Shown in pieces: positions 42,074 through 50,236 of a DNA stretch of 64,000 bases. Each line of letters starts with the position of its first letter. Position 1 is the first letter of the stretch. Source of the DNA: Terrisporobacter mayombei (lineage in GTDB: Bacteria > Bacillota > Clostridia > Peptostreptococcales > Peptostreptococcaceae); assembly GCF_020748465.1 (NCBI RefSeq), contig NZ_JAHZMP010000010.1:1-64000 (forward strand), read 5' to 3'. The notes under the pieces were generated by a model, which had not been told where the DNA came from, did not search any database, and saw nothing but the letters and a program-made list of their open reading frames with translations. A program made the translations under genes and the position numbers.

Positions 42074-42436
42074 TTATTTAACTTCTACAGAAGCTCCAGT
42101 TTCTTCTAATTTAGCTTTCATTTCTTCAGCTTCTTCTTTAGAAACTCCTTCTTTTAATGTTTTAGGAGCGTTGTCAACTAATTCTTTAGCTTCTTTTAAT
42201 CCTAAACCAGTTATTTCTCTAACAGCTTTTATAACTTTAACTTTTGATGCACCAGCGCTAGCTAATACTACATCAAACTCAGTTTTTTCTTCAGCAGCAG
42301 CACCACCAGCAGCACCAGCAACCATTACTGGAGCAGAAGCAGATACACCGAATTTTTCTTCTGCAGCTTTTACTAATTCATTTAATTCTGTAACTTTCAT
42401 TTGCTCTATAGCTTCTAATATTTGTTCTATTGTCAT
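42074..42436 (-). CDS. rplL: Ribosomal protein L7/L12 (bL12)
   Basis: Multi-copy stalk protein that recruits translation GTPases, 120 residues. N-terminal dimerisation helices (1-32), alanine/glycine hinge ([17 protein letters not shown]) and the globular C-terminal domain with [18 protein letters not shown] are all visible. GGAGG stands 8 bases before this ATG; three extra codons upstream are not used. Confidence 0.98.
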   Translation of the reverse strand: MTIEQILEAIEQMKVTELNELVKAAEEKFGVSASAPVMVAGAAGGAAAEEKTEFDVVLASAGASKVKVIKAVREITGLGLKEAKELVDNAPKTLKEGVSKEEAEEMKAKLEETGASVEVK

Positions 42437-42512
42437 TTTTCGCACCTCCGAAATTATTTTCTAATTTTTTATTATTATCTTTTATAATTGTTAATTTTTA
42501 ATTAACTGACAA

Positions 42513-43016
42513 TTAAGCTTCTTGTCCTTCTTTTTCTTTTATTAACGCGTCTAATAAGTAAGCGAAGTTAGACATTGGAGCTTTTAAGCTACCAAGTAAC
42601 TTAGCAAGAAGAACTTCTCTTGGTGGTATGTTAGCAAACTCAACGATTTGAGCTTCGTTGTAGAATTCGCCTTCAACAACACCCATTTTTAATTTCATTT
42701 TTGGATGAGAATCCATAAATTCTTTTATAACTCTAGCTGGAGCTATTGGATCTTCGTAACCAAATGCTATAGCATTAGTTCCTACTAATAATTCGTCATT
42801 AAACTCAGATATTCCAACTTCTTGAGCTGCTCTTCTTACTAAAGTATTTTTGTATACTTTGTATTCAACACCAGCTTCTCTCATTTTCTTTCTAAGTTCT
42901 GTAACTTCTTCAACTGTAAGTCCTTTGTAATCAACAACTATAGTAGAAGATGATTTTTGTAATTTTTCAACTATCTCTGCAACAACTTGTGATTTTATTT
43001 GTAAAGCTTCTCTCAT
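42513..43016 (-). CDS. rplJ: Ribosomal protein L10 (uL10)
   Basis: Stalk-base protein carrying L7/L12 dimers through its C-terminal helix, 167 residues. It starts MREALQIKSQVVAEIVEKL and has the VDYKGLTVEEVTELRKKMR segment. In many bacteria L10 with L12 represses this operon by binding the leader, and an L10-type leader is present here. Confidence 0.97.
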   Translation of the reverse strand: MREALQIKSQVVAEIVEKLQKSSSTIVVDYKGLTVEEVTELRKKMREAGVEYKVYKNTLVRRAAQEVGISEFNDELLVGTNAIAFGYEDPIAPARVIKEFMDSHPKMKLKMGVVEGEFYNEAQIVEFANIPPREVLLAKLLGSLKAPMSNFAYLLDALIKEKEGQEA

Positions 43017-43204
43017 CTAGATGTGCACCTCCTTCACCATGTAGGTTATAATTCGCCGCGATTCATCATATAAAAAGCCTTTATATTATCTATTGCATAG
43101 ACCACATAAAAGCTTTAGTATTATCATTTATCTAAAACCTCGGTAGGATATTTAAGCTAAAGCACCTACTGTCTACGGCAAATTTATTCAATTTTATATC
43201 AACA
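43017..43204 (-). promoter_or_regulatory. L10-type leader with an attenuator hairpin
   Basis: Untranslated leader of about 190 bases. It contains a GTAGG/CCTAC helix (43143-43147 with 43165-43169) next to the CCGAGGT block, then a 13-base stem with wobble pairs (43074-43086 with 43104-43116) ending in a U5 run, then a helix region before the ribosome site. This is the expected place and general form of the ribosomal L10 leader; the internal terminator suggests control by premature termination. Confidence 0.7.
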
Positions 43205-43210
43205 AATGTT

Positions 43211-43239
43211 ATATTAACATTTTTGTTAGCTTATGTCAA
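43211..43239 (-). promoter_or_regulatory. Promoter of rplJ-rplL
   Basis: Minus strand -35 TTGACA (43234-43239), 17-base spacer, -10 TAATAT (43211-43216). It starts just past the rplA stop. Confidence 0.8.
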
Positions 43240-43259
43240 CTGGAATAATTAATCAATAA

Positions 43260-43958
43260 TTAGTCAGTTATTTTAGCTGAGTTTATTTTTACTCCAGGTC
43301 CCATTGTAGAAGCAACTGTTATACTTCTTAAGTAAGTTCCTTTTGCTGAAGATGGCTTAGCTTTTACTATAGCAGACATTAATGTCGCAAAGTTTTCAGC
43401 TAATTTCTCTCCACCGAAAGATACTTTTCCTACTGGAACGTGAACTATATTGTTTTTGTCTAATCTGTATTCAACTTTACCAGCTTTTATTTCTTCTATA
43501 GCTTTAGTAACATCAAATGTAACTGTTCCTGATTTTGGGTTTGGCATTAAACCTTTTGGTCCTAATACTCTACCTAATCTACCAACTACACCCATCATAT
43601 CTGGAGTAGCAACAACTACATCAAAGTCAAACCAGTTTTCTTTTTGTATTTTTTGTACTAAATCTTCAGCACCTACGAAATCAGCACCTGCAGCTTGAGC
43701 TTCTGCAGCTTTTTCTCCTTTAGCGAAAACTAAAACTTTTTTAGTTTTACCAGTTCCGTGAGGTAATACTATAGCACCTCTAACTTGTTGGTCAGCGTGA
43801 CGTCCGTCAACACCTAATTTTATATGAGCTTCTACAGTCTCATCAAATTTAGCTGTAGCTATTTCAGCAACTAAATCTAAAGCTTCTTTTGAATCATATA
43901 ATTTTGTTCTATCTATTTTTGCTAATGCTTGAGCATATTTTTTACTTTTATTAGCCAT
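43260..43958 (-). CDS. rplA: Ribosomal protein L1 (uL1)
   Basis: L1-stalk protein that helps eject deacylated tRNA, 232 residues. The start [20 protein letters not shown] is set by GGAGG 8 bases upstream; an open upstream extension of 15 codons in frame overlaps only intergenic DNA and is not used. Core signature [20 protein letters not shown] is present. In E. coli L1 represses rplK-rplA. Confidence 0.97.
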   Translation of the reverse strand: MANKSKKYAQALAKIDRTKLYDSKEALDLVAEIATAKFDETVEAHIKLGVDGRHADQQVRGAIVLPHGTGKTKKVLVFAKGEKAAEAQAAGADFVGAEDLVQKIQKENWFDFDVVVATPDMMGVVGRLGRVLGPKGLMPNPKSGTVTFDVTKAIEEIKAGKVEYRLDKNNIVHVPVGKVSFGGEKLAENFATLMSAIVKAKPSSAKGTYLRSITVASTMGPGVKINSAKITD

Positions 43959-44029
43959 TTTATTTTCCTCCTGTGGTTTATTTACGGTTTTACAACCTCC
44001 CACTTCTATACGAAGTGTCTAATCTAAAA

Positions 44030-44455
44030 TTAGTCTTCTACTACGATACCCATACTTCTTGCAGTACCAGATATCATTCTCATAGCAGCTTCTACTGAAG
44101 CAGCATTTAAGTCAGGCATTTTTAATTCAGCTATTTCTCTAACTTGAGCTGAAGTTAAAGTTGCAACTTTCTTTTTATTTGGTTCTCCAGACGCAGAGTC
44201 TAAACCAGCAGCTTTCTTTAATAATACTGCAGCTGGTGGAGTTTTAGTTATGAAGCTGAAAGATCTATCTTGATATACAGTTATAACAACTGGTATTATC
44301 ATTCCAGCTTGATCTGCAGTTTTAGCATTGAATTCTTTAGTGAATCCCATTATGTTAACCCCATGTTGTCCTAATGCTGGACCAACTGGTGGAGCTGGAG
44401 TAGCCTTTCCTGCAGGTATTTGTAATTTTATTTGACCTATAACTTTTTTAGCCAT
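44030..44455 (-). CDS. rplK: Ribosomal protein L11 (uL11)
   Basis: Protein of the GTPase-associated centre that also mediates the stringent response, 141 residues. It shows the N-terminal proline-rich loop [19 protein letters not shown] and the C-terminal RNA-binding domain. Located between nusG and rplA. Confidence 0.97.
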   Translation of the reverse strand: MAKKVIGQIKLQIPAGKATPAPPVGPALGQHGVNIMGFTKEFNAKTADQAGMIIPVVITVYQDRSFSFITKTPPAAVLLKKAAGLDSASGEPNKKKVATLTSAQVREIAELKMPDLNAASVEAAMRMISGTARSMGIVVED

Positions 44456-44490
44456 TACGATCGCACCTCCTCAGATTTCCTATTGCGTTA

Positions 44491-45033
44491 TTATATTCTT
44501 TCTATGTTTTTAAGACTCATTTCAAGTGGTGTTTCTTTTCCACCAAATGCGTCTATACATATTCTTGCTGTGTCATTATTTGTGTCGACATGTTTAACAG
44601 TTCCTGTTTGACCTACAAATGGACCAGTCGTAATTTTTACAACTTCCCCAACTTCTAAATCTTCTGGACCGTTTACTTTAAATACAGTTAAATCAATTCC
44701 CATTGTTTCAACTTCGGCTTCACTCAGTGGTACTGGTTTAGATCCAGGACCTACAAATCCTGTAACGCCTTTAGTATTTCTTACTATATACCAAGATTCA
44801 TCAGTTATTATCATTTTGATTAAAACATAACTTGGATATATTTTTCTTTGTCTAACTTTTTCTTTTCCTGTTTTTGTAGTTTCCACTACATCTTCAGTTG
44901 GTACAACCACATCTGTTATGAATTGTTCCATGCCTCTTGTTTTTACGGCTTTTTCTATGGTAGCTTTAACTTTGTTTTCATGTCCTGAATAAGTATGAAC
45001 AACATACCATCTTGCTTCTTGTAACTCTGACAT
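44491..45033 (-). CDS. nusG: Transcription factor NusG
   Basis: Transcription elongation factor of 180 residues with an N-terminal NGN domain (ARWYVVHTYSGHENKVK) that binds RNA polymerase and a C-terminal KOW domain (VVKITTGPFVGQTGTV) that contacts ribosomal S10 or Rho. It follows secE by 18 bases in the classic rpmG-secE-nusG-rplK order. Confidence 0.97.
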   Translation of the reverse strand: MSELQEARWYVVHTYSGHENKVKATIEKAVKTRGMEQFITDVVVPTEDVVETTKTGKEKVRQRKIYPSYVLIKMIITDESWYIVRNTKGVTGFVGPGSKPVPLSEAEVETMGIDLTVFKVNGPEDLEVGEVVKITTGPFVGQTGTVKHVDTNNDTARICIDAFGGKETPLEMSLKNIERI

Positions 45034-45051
45034 TTGTTTTCTCCTTTTAAT

Positions 45052-45267
45052 CTATTTTAGTATTAATCCTAGTGCACCAGATAATACAGTGTCTAATCCC
45101 CATACTAATATAGTAAACGAAATAATTGTAGCTAAAACTATACCTGTGTTTTTTAGCAATTCTGTTTTGGTTGACCATGTAACTCTTGAAAGTTCTTGCT
45201 TAGTGCCTTTTAAATATCCCACTAAACCAGACTTCTTTTTAACCTTTTGGCTCTCTTGAGTTGCCAT
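45052..45267 (-). CDS. secE: Preprotein translocase subunit SecE
   Basis: Short Gram-positive SecE of 71 residues that clamps SecY. The conserved amphipathic segment (YLKGTKQELSRVTWSTKTEL) precedes one membrane helix (about 43-68). The ATG at 45267 gives the MATQESQK start; an upstream in-frame codon adds two residues without a better ribosome site. Confidence 0.94.
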   Translation of the reverse strand: MATQESQKVKKKSGLVGYLKGTKQELSRVTWSTKTELLKNTGIVLATIISFTILVWGLDTVLSGALGLILK

Positions 45268-45292
45268 CCACACTCACATCCTTAAAATAAGA

Positions 45293-45442
45293 CTATTTTG
45301 TTTCTTTATGAGTAGTATGTTTCTTACAGAATTTACAGTATTTGTTTAACTCAATTCTGTCTGGATTGTTCTTTTTGTTTTTTGTAGTGTTGTAGTTTCT
45401 TTGCTTACATTCTGAACAAGCTAAAGTTACTTTTACTCTCAT
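45293..45442 (-). CDS. rpmG: Ribosomal protein L33 (bL33), zinc form
   Basis: A 49-residue protein read directly from the minus strand (begins [17 protein letters not shown], ends HTTHKETK). Two cysteine pairs, C9/C12 and C36/C39, mark the zinc-binding form. GGAGG precedes the ATG by 8 bases. It heads the rpmG-secE-nusG-rplK-rplA group. Confidence 0.97.
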   Translation of the reverse strand: MRVKVTLACSECKQRNYNTTKNKKNNPDRIELNKYCKFCKKHTTHKETK

Positions 45443-45559
45443 CTGCTACACCTCCAAATTTGTAAATACAATAATATATATTGTTAAATAATATCTTAAG
45501 CATTTATTTTAAAAATTAACGCTAGATATTATCACCTTCCTTAAATCATTACTTTGTAT

Positions 45560-45588
45560 AAGTTATCACAAATTTATATTGATGTCAA
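45560..45588 (-). promoter_or_regulatory. Promoter of rpmG-secE-nusG-rplKA
   Basis: Minus strand -35 TTGACA (45583-45588), 17-base spacer, -10 TAACTT (45560-45565), about 120 bases before rpmG and directly after the tuf terminator. Confidence 0.7.
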
Positions 45589-45609
45589 TGTTTTTGTAAG
45601 TTTACTGCT

Positions 45610-45637
45610 AAAAAAAGAGAGGTCGTAACCCCTCTTT
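45610..45637 (-). terminator. Terminator of the sigH-linked tuf copy
   Basis: Stem 45614-45622 with 45629-45637 and a U-run. The arms equal those of the terminator at 29702-29728, while the loop has a different sequence and one more base. Confidence 0.85.
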
Positions 45638-45667
45638 ATTTCTATATATAAATAATCTAAAAATAGA

Positions 45668-46861
45668 TTATTCTACTATTGTTGCAACAACTCCTGAAGC
45701 TACTGTTCTTCCACCTTCTCTGATGGCGAATCTTAATCCTTCTTCAACACATATAGAGTTTATTAAATCAACCTCTATAGTTACGTTATCTCCAGGCATT
45801 ACCATTTCTGTTCCTTCTGGTAATTTACAAGCTCCTGTTACGTCAGTTGTTCTGAAGTAGAATTGTGGTCTGTATCCATCGAAGAATGGAGTATGTCTTC
45901 CACCTTCTTCTTTTTTAAGAACGTATATCTCTGCAGTGAACTTTGTATGAGCGTTAACTGAACCTGGCTTAGCTAATACTTGTCCTCTTTCGATATCATC
46001 TCTTTGAACACCTCTTAATAATGCTCCTATATTATCTCCAGCTTGTGCGCTATCTAATAATTTTCTGAACATCTCTACACCAGTTACAATAACTTTTCTT
46101 GGCTCTTCAGTTAATCCAACTAATTCAACCTCGTCTTGTACTTTTAATACTCCTCTTTCTACTCTACCTGTAGCAACTGTTCCTCTTCCTGTTATAGAGA
46201 ATACGTCTTCTACTGGCATTAAGAACGGCTTATCTACATCTCTTTCTGGAGCTGGTATATATTCATCTATTTGCTCGAATAATTCAACTATTTTGTCTCC
46301 CCACTCTGATGAAGAATCTTCTAATGCTTTTAATGCAGATCCTCTTACTATTGGAGTGTCATCTCCTGGGAATTCATATTCGTTTAATAATTCTCTTACT
46401 TCCATTTCAACTAATTCTAATAATTCTTCGTCGTCTACCATGTCGCATTTGTTTAAGAATACTACTATGTATGGTACACCAACTTGTCTTGATAATAGTA
46501 TATGCTCTCTTGTTTGAGGCATTGGTCCATCAGTTGCTGAACAAACTAATATAGCACCGTCCATTTGAGCTGCACCTGTTATCATGTTTTTAACGTAGTC
46601 AGCATGTCCTGGGCAGTCAACGTGAGCGTAGTGTCTGTTTGGAGTTTCATATTCAACGTGAGCTGTTGATATTGTAATTCCTCTTTCTCTTTCTTCTGGA
46701 GCTTTATCTATGTTAGCGAAATCTACAGCTTCTCCTAATTGATATCTGTCAAATAATGTTTTTGTTATTGCTGCTGTTAATGTAGTTTTACCGTGGTCAA
46801 CGTGACCTATTGTTCCTATATTAACGTGTGGTTTATTTCTTTCAAATTTAGCCTTAGCCAT
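45668..46861 (-). CDS. tuf: Elongation factor Tu, copy after sigH
   Basis: Second EF-Tu gene, 397 residues, identical to the str-operon copy. DNA identity appears to run from the middle of the terminator through the coding region to one base before the start codon, then stops, which points to gene conversion. It follows sigH after about 70 bases; I found no convincing separate promoter, so read-through from sigH or a weak local promoter is possible. Confidence 0.98.
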   Translation of the reverse strand: MAKAKFERNKPHVNIGTIGHVDHGKTTLTAAITKTLFDRYQLGEAVDFANIDKAPEERERGITISTAHVEYETPNRHYAHVDCPGHADYVKNMITGAAQMDGAILVCSATDGPMPQTREHILLSRQVGVPYIVVFLNKCDMVDDEELLELVEMEVRELLNEYEFPGDDTPIVRGSALKALEDSSSEWGDKIVELFEQIDEYIPAPERDVDKPFLMPVEDVFSITGRGTVATGRVERGVLKVQDEVELVGLTEEPRKVIVTGVEMFRKLLDSAQAGDNIGALLRGVQRDDIERGQVLAKPGSVNAHTKFTAEIYVLKKEEGGRHTPFFDGYRPQFYFRTTDVTGACKLPEGTEMVMPGDNVTIEVDLINSICVEEGLRFAIREGGRTVASGVVATIVE

Positions 46862-46901
46862 TTTAAAATACCTCCTGTTGTATTTAATATAATTTAAAAT
46901 G

Positions 46902-46923
46902 CTTACTATAAGCCTATGATAAG
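46902..46923 (-). terminator. Weak hairpin between sigH and tuf
   Basis: Nine-base arms (46902-46910 with 46915-46923) with one mismatch, one wobble and a short loop; only a broken U-run follows. Probably leaky if it terminates at all. Confidence 0.3.
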
Positions 46924-46933
46924 TATTTTACTA

Positions 46934-47581
46934 TTAATCATTCCTGTTTTCAAGATGTTTTTCCAATTTTCTCTTCACTCTTTGAAGAGCATTATCTATT
47001 GATTTTACATCTCTATCAAGCTTATCCGCAATATATTGATAAGACTTCCCATTTAAGTATAATTCCAGTACTTCAAGTTCTAAATCACTAAGAAGTTCAT
47101 TCATCTTATTTTCTATGTTTCTCAGTTCTTCTTTGCTTATTATTAGCTCCTCTGGATCAGTAACTATACTAGTTGCTATAATATCCAAAAGAGTTCTATC
47201 TGACTCTTCATCATAAATAGGCTTATTCAAAGATACATATGAGTTAAGAGGTATATGTTTTTGTCTTGTTGCTGTTTTAATTGCAGTTATTATCTGTCTA
47301 GTAATACAAATTTCAGCGAAACACTTAAATGAATTTGTTTTACTTCCATCAAAGTCTCTTACTGCTTTATACAGACCTATCATTCCCTCTTGAATTATAT
47401 CTTCCTTATCAGCACCTACCAAAAAGTAGGATTTTGCCTTTGCTTTAACAAAGTTCTTATATTTTGTAATAATGTATTCTAATGCTATTTTATCCCCATT
47501 GCTTGCTTTTAATACAATATTATACTCATCCTGCTGGTTATTATCTAAGACTCTGTAATCATTATCATTAGCTACTAACAT
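46934..47581 (-). CDS. sigH: RNA polymerase sigma-H factor
   Basis: Sigma-70-family factor of 215 residues that directs transition-state and early sporulation genes. Region 2 is visible as EDIIQEGMIGLYKAVRDFDG with the following FAEICITRQI, and region 4 as the C-terminal helix-turn-helix with LELEVLELYLNGKSYQYIA. GGGGGAG stands 6 bases before the ATG. Its promoter is embedded in a palindrome at the 3' end of the upstream gene, which implies dedicated control. Confidence 0.94.
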   Translation of the reverse strand: MLVANDNDYRVLDNNQQDEYNIVLKASNGDKIALEYIITKYKNFVKAKAKSYFLVGADKEDIIQEGMIGLYKAVRDFDGSKTNSFKCFAEICITRQIITAIKTATRQKHIPLNSYVSLNKPIYDEESDRTLLDIIATSIVTDPEELIISKEELRNIENKMNELLSDLELEVLELYLNGKSYQYIADKLDRDVKSIDNALQRVKRKLEKHLENRND

Positions 47582-47600
47582 TAAAATCTCCCCCAATTAA

Positions 47601-47645
47601 AAGTTTCATAAGTACATTATAGCTTATGAAACTTAGTGTTTTCAA
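47601..47645 (-). promoter_or_regulatory. sigH promoter embedded in a palindrome
   Basis: Minus strand -35 TTGAAA (47640-47645), 18-base spacer and a perfect -10 TATAAT (47616-47621). The -10 sits in the centre of a 12 bp perfect inverted repeat, arms 47601-47612 and 47623-47634. As RNA the repeat plus the following U4 would also look like a terminator for the upstream gene. Only about 20 bases separate it from the sigH start. Confidence 0.65.
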
Positions 47646-48172
47646 TGCTTTCTACGAATGTTCTCAAGTTTCGACAATATATCTTTATCTAACCGTTCTT
47701 CCAAAAAATTTCGCTGTATTTTTTGCTGGCGTTTTCCTTGTTCTTCTTTAATTTTTACCATTGCACCGTCTACATAGAGTTTTAACTCTCTTGCTGATAT
47801 TCTAGAAGCCCCTTTACCCAAAATAATTTGTTGTTCTGCATAATCACTAGTGGCGACTTCTATATCATCATACTTTGATAATGAACTTATGTATTTTTCT
47901 ATGAAACTGTCTGCTGTTTGATGTTCTTTTGTATAAACTATAGTTATATATTCTCTCTCTTCTATTTTTTCTTTAGAACTTTTAACATTATAAGCATCAA
48001 ATACTATTATTGCTTTTTTCCCAGTATACTGTGCGTATTCAATAATGTAATGAATCAGCTTTTCTCTAGCATCTTCCAAATCATCTTTAGATATTTCTTT
48101 TAGATTATCCCATGCGTTTATAATATTGTAACCATCTATTATTAAATAAGCGTTTCTATTGTGTCTCCTCAT
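47642..48172 (-). CDS. rae1: NYN-domain ribonuclease, Rae1/YacP type
   Basis: PIN-like NYN-domain protein of 176 residues; the B. subtilis homologue Rae1 (YacP) cleaves mRNA in the ribosomal A site. The nuclease motif YLIIDGYNIINAWD carries the first acidic residue, with further acidic positions in VFDAYNVKSS and VATSDYAEQ. It lies between rlmB and sigH, its usual place in Firmicutes, and its stop overlaps the sigH promoter region. Confidence 0.85.
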   Translation of the reverse strand: MRRHNRNAYLIIDGYNIINAWDNLKEISKDDLEDAREKLIHYIIEYAQYTGKKAIIVFDAYNVKSSKEKIEEREYITIVYTKEHQTADSFIEKYISSLSKYDDIEVATSDYAEQQIILGKGASRISARELKLYVDGAMVKIKEEQGKRQQKIQRNFLEERLDKDILSKLENIRRKH

Positions 48173-48182
48173 TTTTTAGTTT

Positions 48183-48914
48183 TTAACCTTTATTTCTTTG
48201 TCTAAATATTTCATAAAGAAGTATTCCTCCTGCTACAGAAGCATTCAGAGATGTTACATTACCTGTCATTGGCATTTTTACGGTAAAGTCACAATTTTGC
48301 TTTACCAGCCTAGATATACCAAATCCTTCACTTCCTATAACTAATCCAATAGGACCTGTTAAGTTTTGTTCATAGAAAACTTCTCCATCCATATCTGCTG
48401 CAGCTATCCAAAGACCTTCTTCTTTTAATCTTTTTATTGTGTTGACTATATTGGTTACTTTACAAACAGGTACATATTCCACAGCTCCTGCTGATGCTTT
48501 GGCAACAACAGGAGTAATATGTACAGATCTTCTCTTTGGTATTATAACTCCATGAGCTCCAACAGCATCTGCTGTTCTAATTATAGTTCCTAAATTATGT
48601 GGGTCAGTAATTTCATCTAATATTATAAAGAACATATCTTCATTTGTACTTTTTGCTTTCTCTATTAATTCTTCTAACTCAGAATATTCATACTCGCTTA
48701 CAATAGCTATTACACCTTGGTGTGCATGACTCGTACTTATTTCATCTAATTTAGCTTTATTCACATATTGTACAACTACATTTTTGTCCTTAGCCATTCC
48801 TATTATCTTTTTTATAGAGCCTTCTTTTGCTCCATTTGCGATCATTATTTTATCTATTTGTCTATCACTTTTTAAAACTTCAATTACGGGATTTCTTCCC
48901 TCTATATTTGTCAA
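48183..48914 (-). CDS. rlmB: 23S rRNA (guanosine-2'-O-)-methyltransferase RlmB
   Basis: SPOUT-family methyltransferase of 243 residues. An N-terminal substrate-binding domain (about 1-75, with EGRNPVIEVLKS) precedes the knotted catalytic domain with LDEITDPHNLGTIIRTADA, GLVIGSEGFGISRLV and MTGNVTSLNASVAGGI, the AdoMet-binding knot. TrmH/YacO subfamily. Ten bases before rae1. Confidence 0.92.
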   Translation of the reverse strand: MTNIEGRNPVIEVLKSDRQIDKIMIANGAKEGSIKKIIGMAKDKNVVVQYVNKAKLDEISTSHAHQGVIAIVSEYEYSELEELIEKAKSTNEDMFFIILDEITDPHNLGTIIRTADAVGAHGVIIPKRRSVHITPVVAKASAGAVEYVPVCKVTNIVNTIKRLKEEGLWIAAADMDGEVFYEQNLTGPIGLVIGSEGFGISRLVKQNCDFTVKMPMTGNVTSLNASVAGGILLYEIFRQRNKG

Positions 48915-48927
48915 TTTCGTTCACCGC

Positions 48928-49686
48928 CTATAAATTTTTGAATTTTTCCCTTATGCTGACTATTTCGCCACAACTCATTTTTCCTTCTGGACATGGTCCT
49001 TTTACACACTTTGGTCCACAATTTTTAAATAGTATTGGTGCAACTGCTTTTACTTCTTTTAGCATCTGTGTAGCTAGTCCTCTTATTTCCCACTGTGCTC
49101 TTTCACAACATCTATGGTCAAAGAAATTGTATAAACTTCTTGTATTTATTGTGAATACCATTTTAGTTTCACAAGCATTTGGAAATACATATCGAGCATC
49201 CTCAATGGCTATTTTTTCACCTTGAGATTTAGCTTCTTTTTCATTCTTACCTTCTTCTATTAACTTCTTATAATGTTTTTCAAATAGTATATCAACTAAT
49301 TTATCATAATCTTCTTGGTCTTTTTTCATAGACTGAATAAATATTTCTTTAGCTTCTTCTATTTTTTCAATTTGTGGAGGAATAATGTACTCAAACTGAT
49401 CTAGCTTAACATACCTTTGACTTTGCTGAGAAAAACTCGCTATTCTATGTCTTACTATTTGGTGAGAACAACTTCTAGATATTCCTTCTATCCCAAATGT
49501 AAATGTTACATGCTCTAACGGAGATTCATGTCCCATATTAATCAATACATTTAAAAACTTTTCTATGCTTTCATCACTTAAATTTTCTTCTATTTCATCT
49601 ACTCCTACTGGAGAATAACAAAGCTTCGCTGCCATAGCTATAACTTTTTCAGGCTGTGGAGTATGGGCTAATAGTTTTACCTTCAT
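48928..49686 (-). CDS. thyX: Flavin-dependent thymidylate synthase ThyX
   Basis: Makes dTMP from dUMP using methylene-tetrahydrofolate and reduced FAD, without homology to ThyA. The 252-residue protein has the ThyX motif in [14 protein letters not shown] and the C-terminal [14 protein letters not shown] region that binds substrate. Expected as the main thymidylate route in this lineage if no thyA exists elsewhere, which the window cannot show. A palindrome overlaps its promoter region. Confidence 0.93.
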   Translation of the reverse strand: MKVKLLAHTPQPEKVIAMAAKLCYSPVGVDEIEENLSDESIEKFLNVLINMGHESPLEHVTFTFGIEGISRSCSHQIVRHRIASFSQQSQRYVKLDQFEYIIPPQIEKIEEAKEIFIQSMKKDQEDYDKLVDILFEKHYKKLIEEGKNEKEAKSQGEKIAIEDARYVFPNACETKMVFTINTRSLYNFFDHRCCERAQWEIRGLATQMLKEVKAVAPILFKNCGPKCVKGPCPEGKMSCGEIVSIREKFKNL

Positions 49687-49719
49687 TCATTTACCTCCTA
49701 GTTCTATTGTTATAAATAT

Positions 49720-49742
49720 ATTATACTATATTACCATATAGT
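49720..49742 (-). promoter_or_regulatory. thyX -10 with adjacent palindrome
   Basis: Minus strand has TATAAT (49720-49725) about 35 bases before the thyX start. Directly next to it is ACTATAT-GGTA-ATATAGT, a perfect 7 bp inverted repeat (49725-49742) lying where the promoter spacer would be. No good -35 is visible, which would suit an activator- or repressor-controlled promoter. Confidence 0.4.
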
Positions 49743-49805
49743 TTACGGAATATTTTAAAAAATGGTATATAATTCTCCTTGTTTCAATAGGTTTACCAAC
49801 TAAAT

Positions 49806-49838
49806 AAAAAAGTATTGCACAAATGGCAATACTTTTTT
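49806..49838 (-). terminator. Bidirectional terminator after mrnC
   Basis: Perfect 13 bp stem (49806-49818 with 49826-49838) with A-run and T-run ends, immediately past the mrnC stop. Confidence 0.88.
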
Positions 49839-49839
49839 A

Positions 49840-50235
49840 TTACATATTACTTTCTATTATAGAAATCCCTTTATACACTATATACTCCAGTCTTTCTTTA
49901 TCTTCTTTTAAATATAGGTATCCCACTAGAGCTTCAAATCCAGTTGCACATTTATAATCTATGATGTCTGCATTTTTAGGAGATGTATGGGACTTTTGAT
50001 TTCTTCCTCTTTTGTATATTCTATTCTCTTCTTCTGTAAATTCTTCAACCATGCCATGTATTATGGATGCTTGAGCCTTTGCATTTGAATATTTAATTGC
50101 AGTTTTGTGTAAATCATTAACTTTTTTATTACAATTGTCTCTTATTAAATATTCTCTTATATAAGATTCATATACTGTGTCTCCTAAATAAGCTAATACC
50201 AATGGTGACATTGTCACTAGTTGTATTTTATCCAT
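49840..50235 (-). CDS. mrnC: Mini-ribonuclease III
   Basis: Compact RNase III lacking the double-stranded RNA-binding domain; it trims 23S rRNA ends in B. subtilis. The 131-residue protein starts MDKIQLVTMSPLVLAYLGD and has the catalytic pair of acidic clusters in LAYLGDTVYESYIREYL and ADIIDYKCATGFEALVGYLY. The chosen ATG is one base after the cysS stop; a longer start overlapping cysS is open but less likely. Confidence 0.93.
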   Translation of the reverse strand: MDKIQLVTMSPLVLAYLGDTVYESYIREYLIRDNCNKKVNDLHKTAIKYSNAKAQASIIHGMVEEFTEEENRIYKRGRNQKSHTSPKNADIIDYKCATGFEALVGYLYLKEDKERLEYIVYKGISIIESNM

Positions 50236-50236
50236 T

